Assembly: GCF_004214795.1 (NCBI RefSeq) | Contig: NZ_CP035928.1 | Span: forward strand, 992,001-1,056,000 | Length of the DNA stretch: 64,000 nucleotides | Direction of reading: 5' to 3' | Source of the DNA: Malaciobacter pacificus | GTDB taxonomy: Bacteria; Campylobacterota; Campylobacteria; Campylobacterales; Arcobacteraceae | In this document: positions 33,095 to 41,428 of the stretch, in pieces | Numbering within the stretch: position 1 is the first letter of the stretch | Layout of the letters: each line of letters opens with the position of its first letter | Notes under the pieces: generated by a model | Databases searched by the model: none | What the model was told of the DNA's origin: nothing | Seen by the model: only the letters and a program-made list of their open reading frames with translations | Translations under genes and position numbers: made by a program

Positions 33095-33817
33095 ATGAAA
33101 AAAATTATCTCGATATCTTTAGGATTGTTAGTTAGTGCAAATGCTCATTTTTTAACTTTTTTACCAACAACTGACAATGTTAGCTCTAAAGATGAATCAA
33201 AAATTAACTTTGATATTTCGTTTATTCATCCATTTGAACAAACTGGTATGACTATGGAAAAACCAACTTTATATTTAAATAGTAAAGATAAAACTATAAA
33301 ATTAGAAGAGACAAAAAAGTTTGATCATAAAGCTTGGAAAAGTTCTTATGAAATAAAAAAACCTGGTGTTTACAAGTTTTTTGTAGAGCCTCAACCATAT
33401 TTTGAACCTGCTGAAGAGAAGTTTATATCTCATGTCCCAAAGGTGATTATTAGTTCATTTGGATTAGAGGATGGATGGGATGAACCTCTTGGGTTAAAAT
33501 ATGAAATTATTCCCCTTAGTAAGCCATTTGCACTTTATAGTAATAATTTATTTACAGGTAAAGTATTACATAATGGAAAACCAGCAGCAAATACAGAAGT
33601 AGAAGTAGAACTTTTTAATGAGTTTGGATTAAAAGCTCCAAGTGATGCTCATATAACTCAAGTAGTTAAAACTGATGATAATGGAGTTTTTTCATTTAAT
33701 ATGAACCATAAAGGTTGGTGGGGATTTGCTGCACTTATAGAAGAGGGTGAATTAAAACACCAAGGTAAAAAGTATCCTGTAGAAAATGGTGCTTTAATGT
33801 GGATTAAAGCGCACTAA
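33095..33817 (+). CDS. nikK: nickel ECF transporter periplasmic subunit NikK (DUF4198)
   Basis: The 240-residue protein is secreted; the signal probably ends ...VSANA, so the mature protein would begin HFLTF. DUF4198 features include the N-terminal Ig-like region and a carboxypeptidase-like repeat (GKVLHNGKPAANTEVEVEL). Upstream ATG 33053 lacks a ribosome site; AAAGG precedes 33095. Adjacent nikMLQO define the system as Ni2+ import, which supplies the hydrogenase. Confidence 0.85.
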   Translation: MKKIISISLGLLVSANAHFLTFLPTTDNVSSKDESKINFDISFIHPFEQTGMTMEKPTLYLNSKDKTIKLEETKKFDHKAWKSSYEIKKPGVYKFFVEPQPYFEPAEEKFISHVPKVIISSFGLEDGWDEPLGLKYEIIPLSKPFALYSNNLFTGKVLHNGKPAANTEVEVELFNEFGLKAPSDAHITQVVKTDDNGVFSFNMNHKGWWGFAALIEEGELKHQGKKYPVENGALMWIKAH

Positions 33818-33818
33818 A

Positions 33819-34412
33819 ATGCATATATCTGATGGTGTTCTAGGAATTGAACCAACTATTATCATATCAGCAATTTCAGCAATTGCACTAATAAAAGCAG
33901 TTAAAGAGCTTAAAAATGAAGAAATCTCTTTAACTGCAGTTGCTAGTGCTATGTTTTTTATTGCATCATTTATTCATATACCTTTTGGTGTTACTCAAAT
34001 ACATTTAATACTTTTGGGCGTTATTGGAATACTTATATCTTGGAGTAGTTTTGTTGCTATTTTTGTAGCACTTTTACTTCAAGCACTTCTTTTAGGATAT
34101 GGTGGAATTACAAGTTTAGGGGTAAATTTATTTATTATGGCAGCACCAGCTGTAATAGTTTATTATTTTTATAACTTATCTTTTATAAAAAGAGTAAATG
34201 AAAAAGTAAAATTCTTTTTAGTAGGGTTTTTAGGAACTTTTTTTGCAACACTTTTTCTTACTTTAATTTTATATTTCTCAAAAGATGAATATAATTACGC
34301 AGCATATACGATATTTTCAGTAAATATTGTAACTATGATTATAGAAGGATTAGTAAGTATGTTCTTACTTCTATTTATCAAAAAAGTCTATCCAAAACTT
34401 TTGAAAGGTTAA
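33819..34412 (+). CDS. nikM: nickel ECF transporter substrate-binding membrane subunit NikM
   Basis: The 197-residue CbiM/NikM protein begins MHISDGV, the N-terminal motif whose Met1/His2 bind the metal in NikM/CbiM structures. A second His site is likely in FIHIPFG (near 51). Six helices are predicted. It follows nikK by 1 bp and precedes nikL by 1 bp. Confidence 0.93.
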   Translation: MHISDGVLGIEPTIIISAISAIALIKAVKELKNEEISLTAVASAMFFIASFIHIPFGVTQIHLILLGVIGILISWSSFVAIFVALLLQALLLGYGGITSLGVNLFIMAAPAVIVYYFYNLSFIKRVNEKVKFFLVGFLGTFFATLFLTLILYFSKDEYNYAAYTIFSVNIVTMIIEGLVSMFLLLFIKKVYPKLLKG

Positions 34413-34413
34413 T

Positions 34414-34824
34414 TTGAGATATCTATTTTTAGTATTTCTTTTTATGTCATTATCATTTGCTCATAAAGTAAATCTATTTATTACAAATGAAAATGACAAT
34501 CTTGAGATTTATTCATATTTTGCAAATGGTAAACCATGTATAAATTGTGAGTTTACAGTAAAAAGTGAAGACAAAGTAATCTTCAAAAATAAACTTAATA
34601 ATGAAGGAATTTTTTTATATAAACCAACTTCAAAAGACATTGAGATTACTATTGATGCAGGTAGTGGACATATTGCACAACAAAAAGTCACAGTAGATAA
34701 TATAAAACATGAAGAAAAAAAAGAGCATGTAAAAGAAGAGAAGAAAATAGAATATATCAAAATCATTTTAGGATTAGTAACTATATTCTTACTTTTCTTT
34801 TTACTTAAAAGATTTAAAAAATGA
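34414..34824 (+). CDS. nikL: nickel ECF transporter accessory subunit NikL
   Basis: The 136-residue protein starts with TTG after AAGG. It has a signal peptide ending SFA, mature start HKVNLFI, a short beta domain with a CINC pair (near 43-46), a Lys/Glu/His-rich linker (HEEKKEHVKEEKK) and a C-terminal membrane helix. This matches NikL, which together with NikK replaces NikN/CbiN. Confidence 0.82.
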   Translation: MRYLFLVFLFMSLSFAHKVNLFITNENDNLEIYSYFANGKPCINCEFTVKSEDKVIFKNKLNNEGIFLYKPTSKDIEITIDAGSGHIAQQKVTVDNIKHEEKKEHVKEEKKIEYIKIILGLVTIFLLFFLLKRFKK

Positions 34825-35468
34825 ATAAAGAATTAATAAGTTTAGTAAATGCTTTTTTATTCTCAATTTTAGTTGCATTTTCACCATTAAGTTTTTTATT
34901 CCTAATTCCTTTGAGTATAATTTTATTTGTACAAAAAGAGCATCTATTAAAGATATTTAGAAAACTAGTTTTTTTGAATTTTTTCATAGTTGTTTTAGTA
35001 CTATTTGTATTTTTTCAAGATAAAACAGAAGCTTTAGAATTGTTTTTTAGAACTAATATGATTTTACTTTTTAATATCTCTATTTTTTATAAATCAAAAG
35101 GTTATGATATAGTAAGAGCATTAGATGCTTTAAAAGTACCTTCAAAGTTAGTTAGTGTATTTTATTTTACATTAACTCTTATTGACTATTTAATGCTAGA
35201 TTTCAAAAAAGCGAAGGATAGTTTAAAAGCTAGAGGTTTTAATGCAAATACTTCAATGTTTACATATCAAACTTATGGAAATGTTTTTGCCATGATATTT
35301 ATAAAAGCATTAAAAAAATCAGAAGATATGAAATATAGTATGAATGCAAGAGGTTTTGAAAATAGAATTTATTTTTTAAACTCTTATAAAATAGATTTAC
35401 ATGAAAAGATTTTATTAGGTGTTATTGTATTGATTTTATTAAAGGTAGTATATGAGTTGTTCAGTTAA
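34821..35468 (+). CDS. nikQ: nickel ECF transporter permease NikQ (CbiQ/EcfT family)
   Basis: The 215-residue membrane protein has about five helices and the two EcfT coupling motifs: SLKARGFNANT (near 132) and SMNARGFENR (near 172), both carrying the A-R-G core that contacts the ATPase. It overlaps nikL by 4 bp and nikO by 17 bp. Confidence 0.92.
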   Translation: MNKELISLVNAFLFSILVAFSPLSFLFLIPLSIILFVQKEHLLKIFRKLVFLNFFIVVLVLFVFFQDKTEALELFFRTNMILLFNISIFYKSKGYDIVRALDALKVPSKLVSVFYFTLTLIDYLMLDFKKAKDSLKARGFNANTSMFTYQTYGNVFAMIFIKALKKSEDMKYSMNARGFENRIYFLNSYKIDLHEKILLGVIVLILLKVVYELFS

Positions 35469-36117
35469 TTTAAGAGCTGTATCTTATAAAAATGATAAAA
35501 AAGAGTTGTTTAGTAAGATTAGTTTTAATTTAGGTCATGAAGAAAAAATAGCAATAATTGGTTCAAATGGTAGTGGTAAAAGTACACTTCTAAAAATAGT
35601 TGCAGGATTAATAGCGCCAACTGATGGTTATCTAGAGATATTTCACAATAAAATCAATAATTTAAAAGAGTTTAAAAAATATAGAAACGATATAGCTTAT
35701 CTTCCTCAAGATGTTACAAATCATTTTTTATGTCCAACTGTTATTGAAGATGTGATTTTTTCTCTTAGAACTAGAGGTGAGAGTAAAGAAGTAGCTTTAG
35801 AAAAAGGTAAGAAGATATTAGAGCAACTTCATATTTCACACTTAGAAGATAGAATAATTTTTGATTTAAGTGGTGGAGAGCAAAAGATTGTTGCTTTAGC
35901 AGGTTTATTGATATTAGAGCCTCGAATTTTACTACTTGATGAACCTACAAATGCACTTGATGAAGAATCAGAAAAAAAGATAGTAAATATTTTAAATTCT
36001 ATTAAAAAATCTATGGTTATTGTATCCCATCACAAAAGTTTTATCGAAAGTTTAGCTCCAACAATATATAAACTACATAATAATTGTTTAGAAAAGTTAG
36101 AGGTAGAAGATAATTGA
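35452..36117 (+). CDS. nikO: nickel ECF transporter ATPase NikO
   Basis: The 221-residue ABC ATPase has Walker A IGSNGSGKSTLL (37-48), Q-loop AYLPQDV, signature LSGGEQKIVALAGLL and Walker B ILLLDEPTNALDEE. It energises NikKMLQ. It overlaps the following flavoprotein gene by 4 bp. Confidence 0.93.
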   Translation: MSCSVNLRAVSYKNDKKELFSKISFNLGHEEKIAIIGSNGSGKSTLLKIVAGLIAPTDGYLEIFHNKINNLKEFKKYRNDIAYLPQDVTNHFLCPTVIEDVIFSLRTRGESKEVALEKGKKILEQLHISHLEDRIIFDLSGGEQKIVALAGLLILEPRILLLDEPTNALDEESEKKIVNILNSIKKSMVIVSHHKSFIESLAPTIYKLHNNCLEKLEVEDN

Positions 36118-37349
36118 ATAAAATTTACGATGTTATTGTTATAGGTGGAGGACCTGCTGGAATTTTAGCAGCTATTAGTGCAGCAAGTGAGAATAAAAGC
36201 GTACTACTTTTAGAAAAACTATCAAAAATTGCTGCTAAGTTAAAAGCAACTGGCGGTGGAAAATGTAATCTAACAAACACTTTATCAACTGATGAATTTA
36301 TGGCTAAGTTTGGTAAAAATGGTAGATTTATGAGTGATGCATTAAATTTATTTAATGCTGATGCACTTAGAGACTTCTTCCATGGTATTGGAGTAGAAAC
36401 TATTTCAAGAGATGGATTTAGAGTATTTCCCGTAAATCATAGTTCTAGTATCATCTTAAGTGCACTTGATGAAGAAATTGCAAGACTTGGAATTGATGTA
36501 GAGTGTTCAGTTAAAATAGACAGTATTTTAAAAGATGATGAGGTGTTTACTTTAAATTCAAGTGATAAAACATACACTTCAAAAAATGTGATAATAGCAA
36601 CAGGAGGACTTGGTTATCCAGTTCTTGGAGCAACTGGTGATGGATATGAGTATGCAAAAGGTTTTGGGCATAAAGTAACTGAAACACATCCTGCTATGAT
36701 GCCACTATTTACAAAAGAAAAAAACTTTGCAGCTTGTAAAGCAGATACTATTGCAAAAGCTATATTAAGAGTTGATATTCCAAAGTATAAAAAACTAAAA
36801 CTAACTGGAGATTTAATCTTTACAAAAGAAGGACTTAGAGGACCAGTTATTTTAGATTTTGCAAGAGAAATTACTCCAATACTTGCAAAACATAAAGAAG
36901 TACCACTTTTAATAAACTTCTTAAAAGGGATGAATGAAGAAGATATTTACTCTCATCTAAAAAAAGAGATTGTTAAAAATCCGCAACACAATATCTTACA
37001 AAATTTAGAAACATTACTTGCTACTAGTGTAGCAACTCAAATATGCAATATTTGTGAAGTAGATACAAATCTTAGATTTAAACAAATTGAAGGTGTTAAA
37101 AGAGAGAAGTTAGTTAAAACTTTAGCTTGGACTCCTTTTACAATTACTGGACATGATGGTTTTAAATTTGCAATGATTACAAGAGGTGGTGTTGATTTAA
37201 AGCAAATTGACCCAAAAACCATGCAAAGTAAAATCACATCAGGACTTTATTTTTGTGGTGAAGTTATGAATATAGATGGCCCTTGTGGTGGTTATAATCT
37301 TCAATGGTCTTTTTCAAGTGGTTTTTTAGCAGGTAAATTAAAAGATTAG
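36114..37349 (+). CDS. HI0933/BaiN-family NAD(P)/FAD-dependent oxidoreductase
   Basis: The 411-residue flavoprotein shows the FAD dinucleotide motif VIGGGPAGILAAISAA (10-25), ATGGGKCNLTN, a second glycine motif IATGGLGYPVLGATGDGYE, and the C-terminal GPCGGYNLQWSFSSG, all typical of the YhiN/BaiN family. It starts with TTG overlapping nikO, so it is co-transcribed with the nickel transporter, but the substrate is unknown. Confidence 0.9.
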   Translation: MNKIYDVIVIGGGPAGILAAISAASENKSVLLLEKLSKIAAKLKATGGGKCNLTNTLSTDEFMAKFGKNGRFMSDALNLFNADALRDFFHGIGVETISRDGFRVFPVNHSSSIILSALDEEIARLGIDVECSVKIDSILKDDEVFTLNSSDKTYTSKNVIIATGGLGYPVLGATGDGYEYAKGFGHKVTETHPAMMPLFTKEKNFAACKADTIAKAILRVDIPKYKKLKLTGDLIFTKEGLRGPVILDFAREITPILAKHKEVPLLINFLKGMNEEDIYSHLKKEIVKNPQHNILQNLETLLATSVATQICNICEVDTNLRFKQIEGVKREKLVKTLAWTPFTITGHDGFKFAMITRGGVDLKQIDPKTMQSKITSGLYFCGEVMNIDGPCGGYNLQWSFSSGFLAGKLKD

Positions 37350-37419
37350 TTCTAAAAATACCTAAGAAATTAAAAATATTATATATCCTTTAGATTTTTT
37401 GAGTTAAACTTCATAAAAT

Positions 37420-37433
37420 TGAATAATAATTCA
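37420..37433. promoter_or_regulatory. imperfect palindrome upstream of hypB
   Basis: TGAAT-AATA-ATTCA lies 20 bp before the hypB start. Its half-sites match those of the hydA palindrome but with a 4-bp spacer, so common regulation is only a possibility. Confidence 0.25.
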
Positions 37434-37453
37434 TTAGTAAAAAGGATATCCCT

Positions 37454-38254
37454 ATGTGTAAAGATTGCGGTTGTACAATAGCAGGTGCTACTCATCACCA
37501 TCATGATCATGACCACTCACACAGTCATGACCATTCACATTCACATGAAAGTGCTTCTCATCAAGCAGCTCATGAAACACTTCATCATAACCCTCAATTA
37601 AATGATGCAAAAACAGTTTCAGTTATTCAAAAAATACTTGATAAAAATGACCACGAAGCAGCTCACAATAGAGCACACTTTGATAATCACAAAGTATTAG
37701 GAATAAATCTTATGAGTAGTCCAGGAAGTGGTAAAACTACTTTACTTGAACATTTAGCAGATATTGCAGATTTTAAATATGGTGTTGTTGAAGGTGACTT
37801 AGAAACAAATAGAGATGCAGATAGATTAATTGCAAAAGATATTAAAGCTGTACAAATCCAAACAGGGAGTGCTTGTCACTTAGATGCGTTTATGGTTCAT
37901 AAAGGATTACATGATATGCCTTTAGAAGATTTAGATGTATGTTTTGTAGAAAACGTAGGAAATCTAGTATGTCCAGCTTCTTATGATGTAGGAACTCACT
38001 TAAACATTGTTCTAGTATCTGTACCTGAGGGTGAAGATAAGATTGCTAAATATCCAGTTATGTTTAGAGCAGCAGATTTAATACTATTTACAAAGACTGA
38101 TTTACTTCCATACTTTGAATATGATATTCAAAAAGAAAAAGAGACTGCCAGAAAACTAAAACCAAATGTAGATATCTTAGAAGTAAGTACTAAAGATGCT
38201 GATTCATTAAAAGCAGTGGTTGATTGGATTAATTTTAAAAGGAGAATGAGATAA
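37454..38254 (+). CDS. hypB: hydrogenase nickel incorporation GTPase HypB
   Basis: The 266-residue protein has an N-terminal CKDCGC high-affinity metal site, a His-rich nickel-storage stretch (residues 14-47), then the GTPase domain with P-loop SSPGSGKTTLLE, GDLETNRDADR, and FTKTDLLPY. It works with HypA to insert Ni into HydB and HupV. hypC starts in its stop codon (TAATG). Confidence 0.97.
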   Translation: MCKDCGCTIAGATHHHHDHDHSHSHDHSHSHESASHQAAHETLHHNPQLNDAKTVSVIQKILDKNDHEAAHNRAHFDNHKVLGINLMSSPGSGKTTLLEHLADIADFKYGVVEGDLETNRDADRLIAKDIKAVQIQTGSACHLDAFMVHKGLHDMPLEDLDVCFVENVGNLVCPASYDVGTHLNIVLVSVPEGEDKIAKYPVMFRAADLILFTKTDLLPYFEYDIQKEKETARKLKPNVDILEVSTKDADSLKAVVDWINFKRRMR

Positions 38255-38535
38255 TGTGTTTATCAATACCTTCTAAAATTAAAAGTATAGATGAGGAAAT
38301 GAATACTTGTGTAGTTGATACTATGGGAGTTGAAAGAAGTGCTAGTTTAGACTTAATTGATAAAGAAGTAGTAGTAGGTGATTATGTATTAATCCATATT
38401 GGTTTTGCTATGAATAAGATTGATGAAGAAGATGCTTTAGAGTCACTAAAAGTCTATCGAGAGATTATAGATAAGATGGAAGAGGAAGAACGCTTAGCAG
38501 CTATTGAAGAATCAGACAACTGTCCAAATAGATAA
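38254..38535 (+). CDS. hypC: hydrogenase maturation chaperone HypC
   Basis: The 93-residue protein starts MCLSIPSKI with the essential Cys2, has VGDYVLIHIGFAMNKIDEEDA, and the usual length. It carries the Fe(CN)2CO unit with HypD to the large subunit. Encoded between hypB and hypD. Confidence 0.96.
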   Translation: MCLSIPSKIKSIDEEMNTCVVDTMGVERSASLDLIDKEVVVGDYVLIHIGFAMNKIDEEDALESLKVYREIIDKMEEEERLAAIEESDNCPNR

Positions 38536-38547
38536 TAAAGAATATTT

Positions 38548-39672
38548 ATGGAAAAAGAACTACAACTAAAAGATTTATATGATGGTTTTAGAGACCCTAA
38601 AACTATAAAAGCATATAAACAAATCATAGATAAAGATTTAGAAAATTATGATGGAACTATTAATATCATGGAAGTATGTGGTGGACATACTCATACTATC
38701 ATGAAATATGGTATTCCTCAATTACTAAATAAAAAAATCAATTTTATTCATGGACCTGGATGTCCAGTGTGTGTTATGCCAAAAGATAGAATAGATAGTG
38801 CTTATGAACTAAGTTTACAAAGTGATGTGATACTTGTAACACTTGGAGATATGATAAAAGTACCAGGTAGTAAAGGAAGTTTGCAAAAAGCAAGAAGTGA
38901 AGGTGCTGATGTAAGATTTGTTTACTCACCTATGGATTGTATTAAAATTGCTAGTGAAAATCCAGATAAAACTGTAGTATTTTTTGCAATAGGATTTGAG
39001 ACAACTACACCTATGACTTGTAGTTTAATTGAACAAGTTATAAAAAACGATATTCCAAATATACAATTTCATATAAATCATATAACTGTACCAGAAGTTA
39101 TGAGAGTTTTAGTTCAAAGTGATGATTGTAAGATTGATGCTTTTTTAGGGCCATCTCATGTAAGTGTTATTAGTGGTAGTAAGATTTATGAAGAGTTTCC
39201 TCTGACTTATAATAAACCAGTTGTAGTAGCAGGATTTGAACCAGTAGATGTTATGCAAGCTATTTCTATGATTGTAAAACAGTTTGTTGAAAATAGAAGT
39301 GATTTAGAAATAGAGTATAAAAGACTTGTATCTTATGAGGGGAATGTAAAAGCTCAAGAGAAGATAGAGAAGTTCTTTACAAAAGTACCTTTTAAATTTA
39401 GAGGTGTAGGTGAGGTTGCCAATAGTGGTTATGAACTAAAAAATGAGTATAGTAAATACAATGCAAAAATAGTTTATAAAGATATACTACCTACAAAAGA
39501 AGTAAAAGAAAACAAAGCATGTAGATGTCCAGATATTTTAAAAGGTGTTGCAAAACCAACTGACTGTAAGATATTTGGAAACGTATGTACTCCAACTAAT
39601 CCTATTGGGTCATGTATGGTTAGTAGTGAGGGTGCTTGTAGTGCTTATTATAAATATGGGAATCTTTTATAA
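38548..39672 (+). CDS. hypD: hydrogenase maturation scaffold HypD
   Basis: The 374-residue [4Fe-4S] protein has the core motifs MEVCGGHTHTIM, IHGPGCPVCVMP, and the cluster cysteines near the C-terminus (ACRCPDILKG, DCKIFGNVCTP, GSCMVSSEGACSAYYKY). With HypC it assembles the iron ligands. Confidence 0.97.
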   Translation: MEKELQLKDLYDGFRDPKTIKAYKQIIDKDLENYDGTINIMEVCGGHTHTIMKYGIPQLLNKKINFIHGPGCPVCVMPKDRIDSAYELSLQSDVILVTLGDMIKVPGSKGSLQKARSEGADVRFVYSPMDCIKIASENPDKTVVFFAIGFETTTPMTCSLIEQVIKNDIPNIQFHINHITVPEVMRVLVQSDDCKIDAFLGPSHVSVISGSKIYEEFPLTYNKPVVVAGFEPVDVMQAISMIVKQFVENRSDLEIEYKRLVSYEGNVKAQEKIEKFFTKVPFKFRGVGEVANSGYELKNEYSKYNAKIVYKDILPTKEVKENKACRCPDILKGVAKPTDCKIFGNVCTPTNPIGSCMVSSEGACSAYYKYGNLL

Positions 39673-39683
39673 GGTTAAAATTC

Positions 39684-40040
39684 ATGGATATAGAAAAAAT
39701 AAAACAAAGAATTCAAAAATTTAGTGATGATAGAGATTGGAATTCTCACCATAATCCTAAAAATTTAGTTATGGCATTAAATGGAGAAGTAGGTGAATTA
39801 AATGAAATTTTTCAATGGTTAGATTTTGAAGAGTCATTAAATTTACCAGATGATGTAAAAGAACATACAAAAGAAGAAGTTGCAGATATAGCTATATATC
39901 TATTAAGAATATGTATGAAACTAGATATTGACTTAGAAGATGCTATTTTAAAAAAGATGGATAAAAATGAAGCTAAATATCCAGTGGAAACTTCTAAAGG
40001 CGGAAGCAAAAAATATAGTAAAAGTAGGGAAAACAGATGA
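39684..40040 (+). CDS. MazG-like nucleotide pyrophosphohydrolase
   Basis: The 118-residue protein has the all-alpha NTP-PPase pattern: LNGEVGELNEIFQW and TKEEVADIAIYLLRI (ExxE and ExxD), followed by NEAKYPVETSKGGSKKYS, as in DCTPP1/RS21-C6-type house-cleaning enzymes. It sits between hypD and hypE, and hypE starts in its stop codon, so it belongs to the hyp operon. A role in hydrogenase maturation is not known. Confidence 0.88.
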   Translation: MDIEKIKQRIQKFSDDRDWNSHHNPKNLVMALNGEVGELNEIFQWLDFEESLNLPDDVKEHTKEEVADIAIYLLRICMKLDIDLEDAILKKMDKNEAKYPVETSKGGSKKYSKSRENR

Positions 40041-41032
40041 CAAATATAACACTAGCTCACGGTAATGGTGGTGTTGAAAATAATGAACTAATTACTAATA
40101 TATTTTATAGTGCCTTTAAAAATGAGATATTAGAAAAGAGTGAAGATGCTGCTGTTATAGAAAATGGCAACTTAGCTTTTAGTACAGATTCATTTACAGT
40201 TAGTCCTTTATTTTTTAATGGAGCAGATATTGGTAAGCTGGCAGTTTGTGGAACATGCAATGACTTAGCTATGATGGGAGCAAAACCAAAATATTTAACT
40301 TGTAGTGTTATTATAGAAGAGGGTTTTGAAGTAGAGCAATTAGAAAAGATAGTTGCATCTATGAAAGAAGAACTTGCTAAAAATGAAGCAATAGTTGTAA
40401 GTGGTGATACAAAGGTAGTACCAAAAGGAAGTGTTGATAAAATCTTTATAAATACAACTGGTGTAGGTGAGATTCAATATAAAGGAATTAGTTCAAATAA
40501 TATAACTACTGATGATATGATTTTAGTTAGTAGAGATATTGGAGCACATGGTGCAACTATATTTGCAGCACGTGAGGGAATGGACATGAGTACAACACTT
40601 AAAAGTGATTGTAATTCATTATATCCTCAAGTAAAAGCTTTGATTGATAGTGGAGTTAAAATAACTGCTTTAAGAGATGCTACAAGAGGTGGTTTAAGTG
40701 CAGTACTTAATGAGTGGGCAAAACAATCAAATGTATGTATCGAAGTTGAAGAAGATAAAATTCCTGTAAGTGATGAGGTTAAAGGTATTTGTGAAATGTT
40801 AGGTTTTGAAGCATCTAATTTAGCAAATGAAGGTACATTTGTACTAGCAATTGCAAAAGATGATGCACAAAAAGCAATTGATGTTTTAAAAAAATTCCCT
40901 GAAGCAACAAATGCTGCAATTATCGGTAAAGTTACAGATCAATATGAACAAAAAGTAGTTTTAAACTCAGCATGGGGAACAAAAAGATTTTTAGAAACAC
41001 CAACTGGTGAATTACTTCCAAGAATTTGTTAA
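40037..41032 (+). CDS. hypE: hydrogenase maturation protein HypE
   Basis: The 331-residue AIR-synthase-like enzyme dehydrates the carbamoyl group received from HypF to cyanide on its C-terminal Cys. The C-terminal PRIC is intact. ATP-site motifs include AFSTDSFTVSPLFF and GDTKVVPKG, plus RDATRGGLSAVLNE. Confidence 0.97.
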   Translation: MTNITLAHGNGGVENNELITNIFYSAFKNEILEKSEDAAVIENGNLAFSTDSFTVSPLFFNGADIGKLAVCGTCNDLAMMGAKPKYLTCSVIIEEGFEVEQLEKIVASMKEELAKNEAIVVSGDTKVVPKGSVDKIFINTTGVGEIQYKGISSNNITTDDMILVSRDIGAHGATIFAAREGMDMSTTLKSDCNSLYPQVKALIDSGVKITALRDATRGGLSAVLNEWAKQSNVCIEVEEDKIPVSDEVKGICEMLGFEASNLANEGTFVLAIAKDDAQKAIDVLKKFPEATNAAIIGKVTDQYEQKVVLNSAWGTKRFLETPTGELLPRIC

Positions 41033-41041
41033 AGGTAAAAA

Positions 41042-41383
41042 ATGCACGAATACTCAATAGTTCAATCTCTATTAGAATCTTGTGAAGAGCATGCAAAAGC
41101 AAATGATGCATCAAAAGTTACAAAAGTAGTAGTTAAAATTGGAGTTTTAAGTGGTGTAGAACCAGACTTACTTAAAACTGCTTTTGATACTTTTAAAGAA
41201 CAAACAGTCTGTGATGGAGCAGATTTTGTAATGAATATACAAAAAGTACAAATACTCTGTCATGATTGTAGTAAAACTTCAACTTTAGATAAAAATGAAT
41301 TTTCATGTCCATCTTGTAATAGTGTAAACGTAAAAGTTGAAGATGGTGAAGATATGTATTTAATGTCCCTTGAAATGCAGTAG
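41042..41383 (+). CDS. hypA: hydrogenase nickel incorporation protein HypA
   Basis: The 113-residue protein starts MHEYSIVQSLL (Ni-binding His2) and has a zinc site formed by CHDCSKT and CPSCNS. It is the last gene of the hyp operon. The convergent kinase gene originally ended 8 bp beyond its stop. Confidence 0.97.
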   Translation: MHEYSIVQSLLESCEEHAKANDASKVTKVVVKIGVLSGVEPDLLKTAFDTFKEQTVCDGADFVMNIQKVQILCHDCSKTSTLDKNEFSCPSCNSVNVKVEDGEDMYLMSLEMQ

Positions 41384-41391
41384 TAATAGTA

Positions 41392-41420
41392 TTATAATTT
41401 TATACTAAATACTGCACCCA
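41392..41420 (-). pseudogene. 3' end of the interrupted histidine kinase gene
   Basis: Read on the minus strand from the IS256 target site, these bases complete codons for GAVFSIKL and a TAA stop (41394-41392). After removal of the IS and one TATTTGAT copy they continue the kinase frame exactly (SN-MGAVFSIKL). Confidence 0.8.
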
Positions 41421-41428
41421 TATTTGAT

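Noticed and set aside
37420-37433. Second TetR operator before hypB
   Set aside because: Half-sites match the hydA palindrome but the spacing differs by 4 bp, so I list it only as a weak site.
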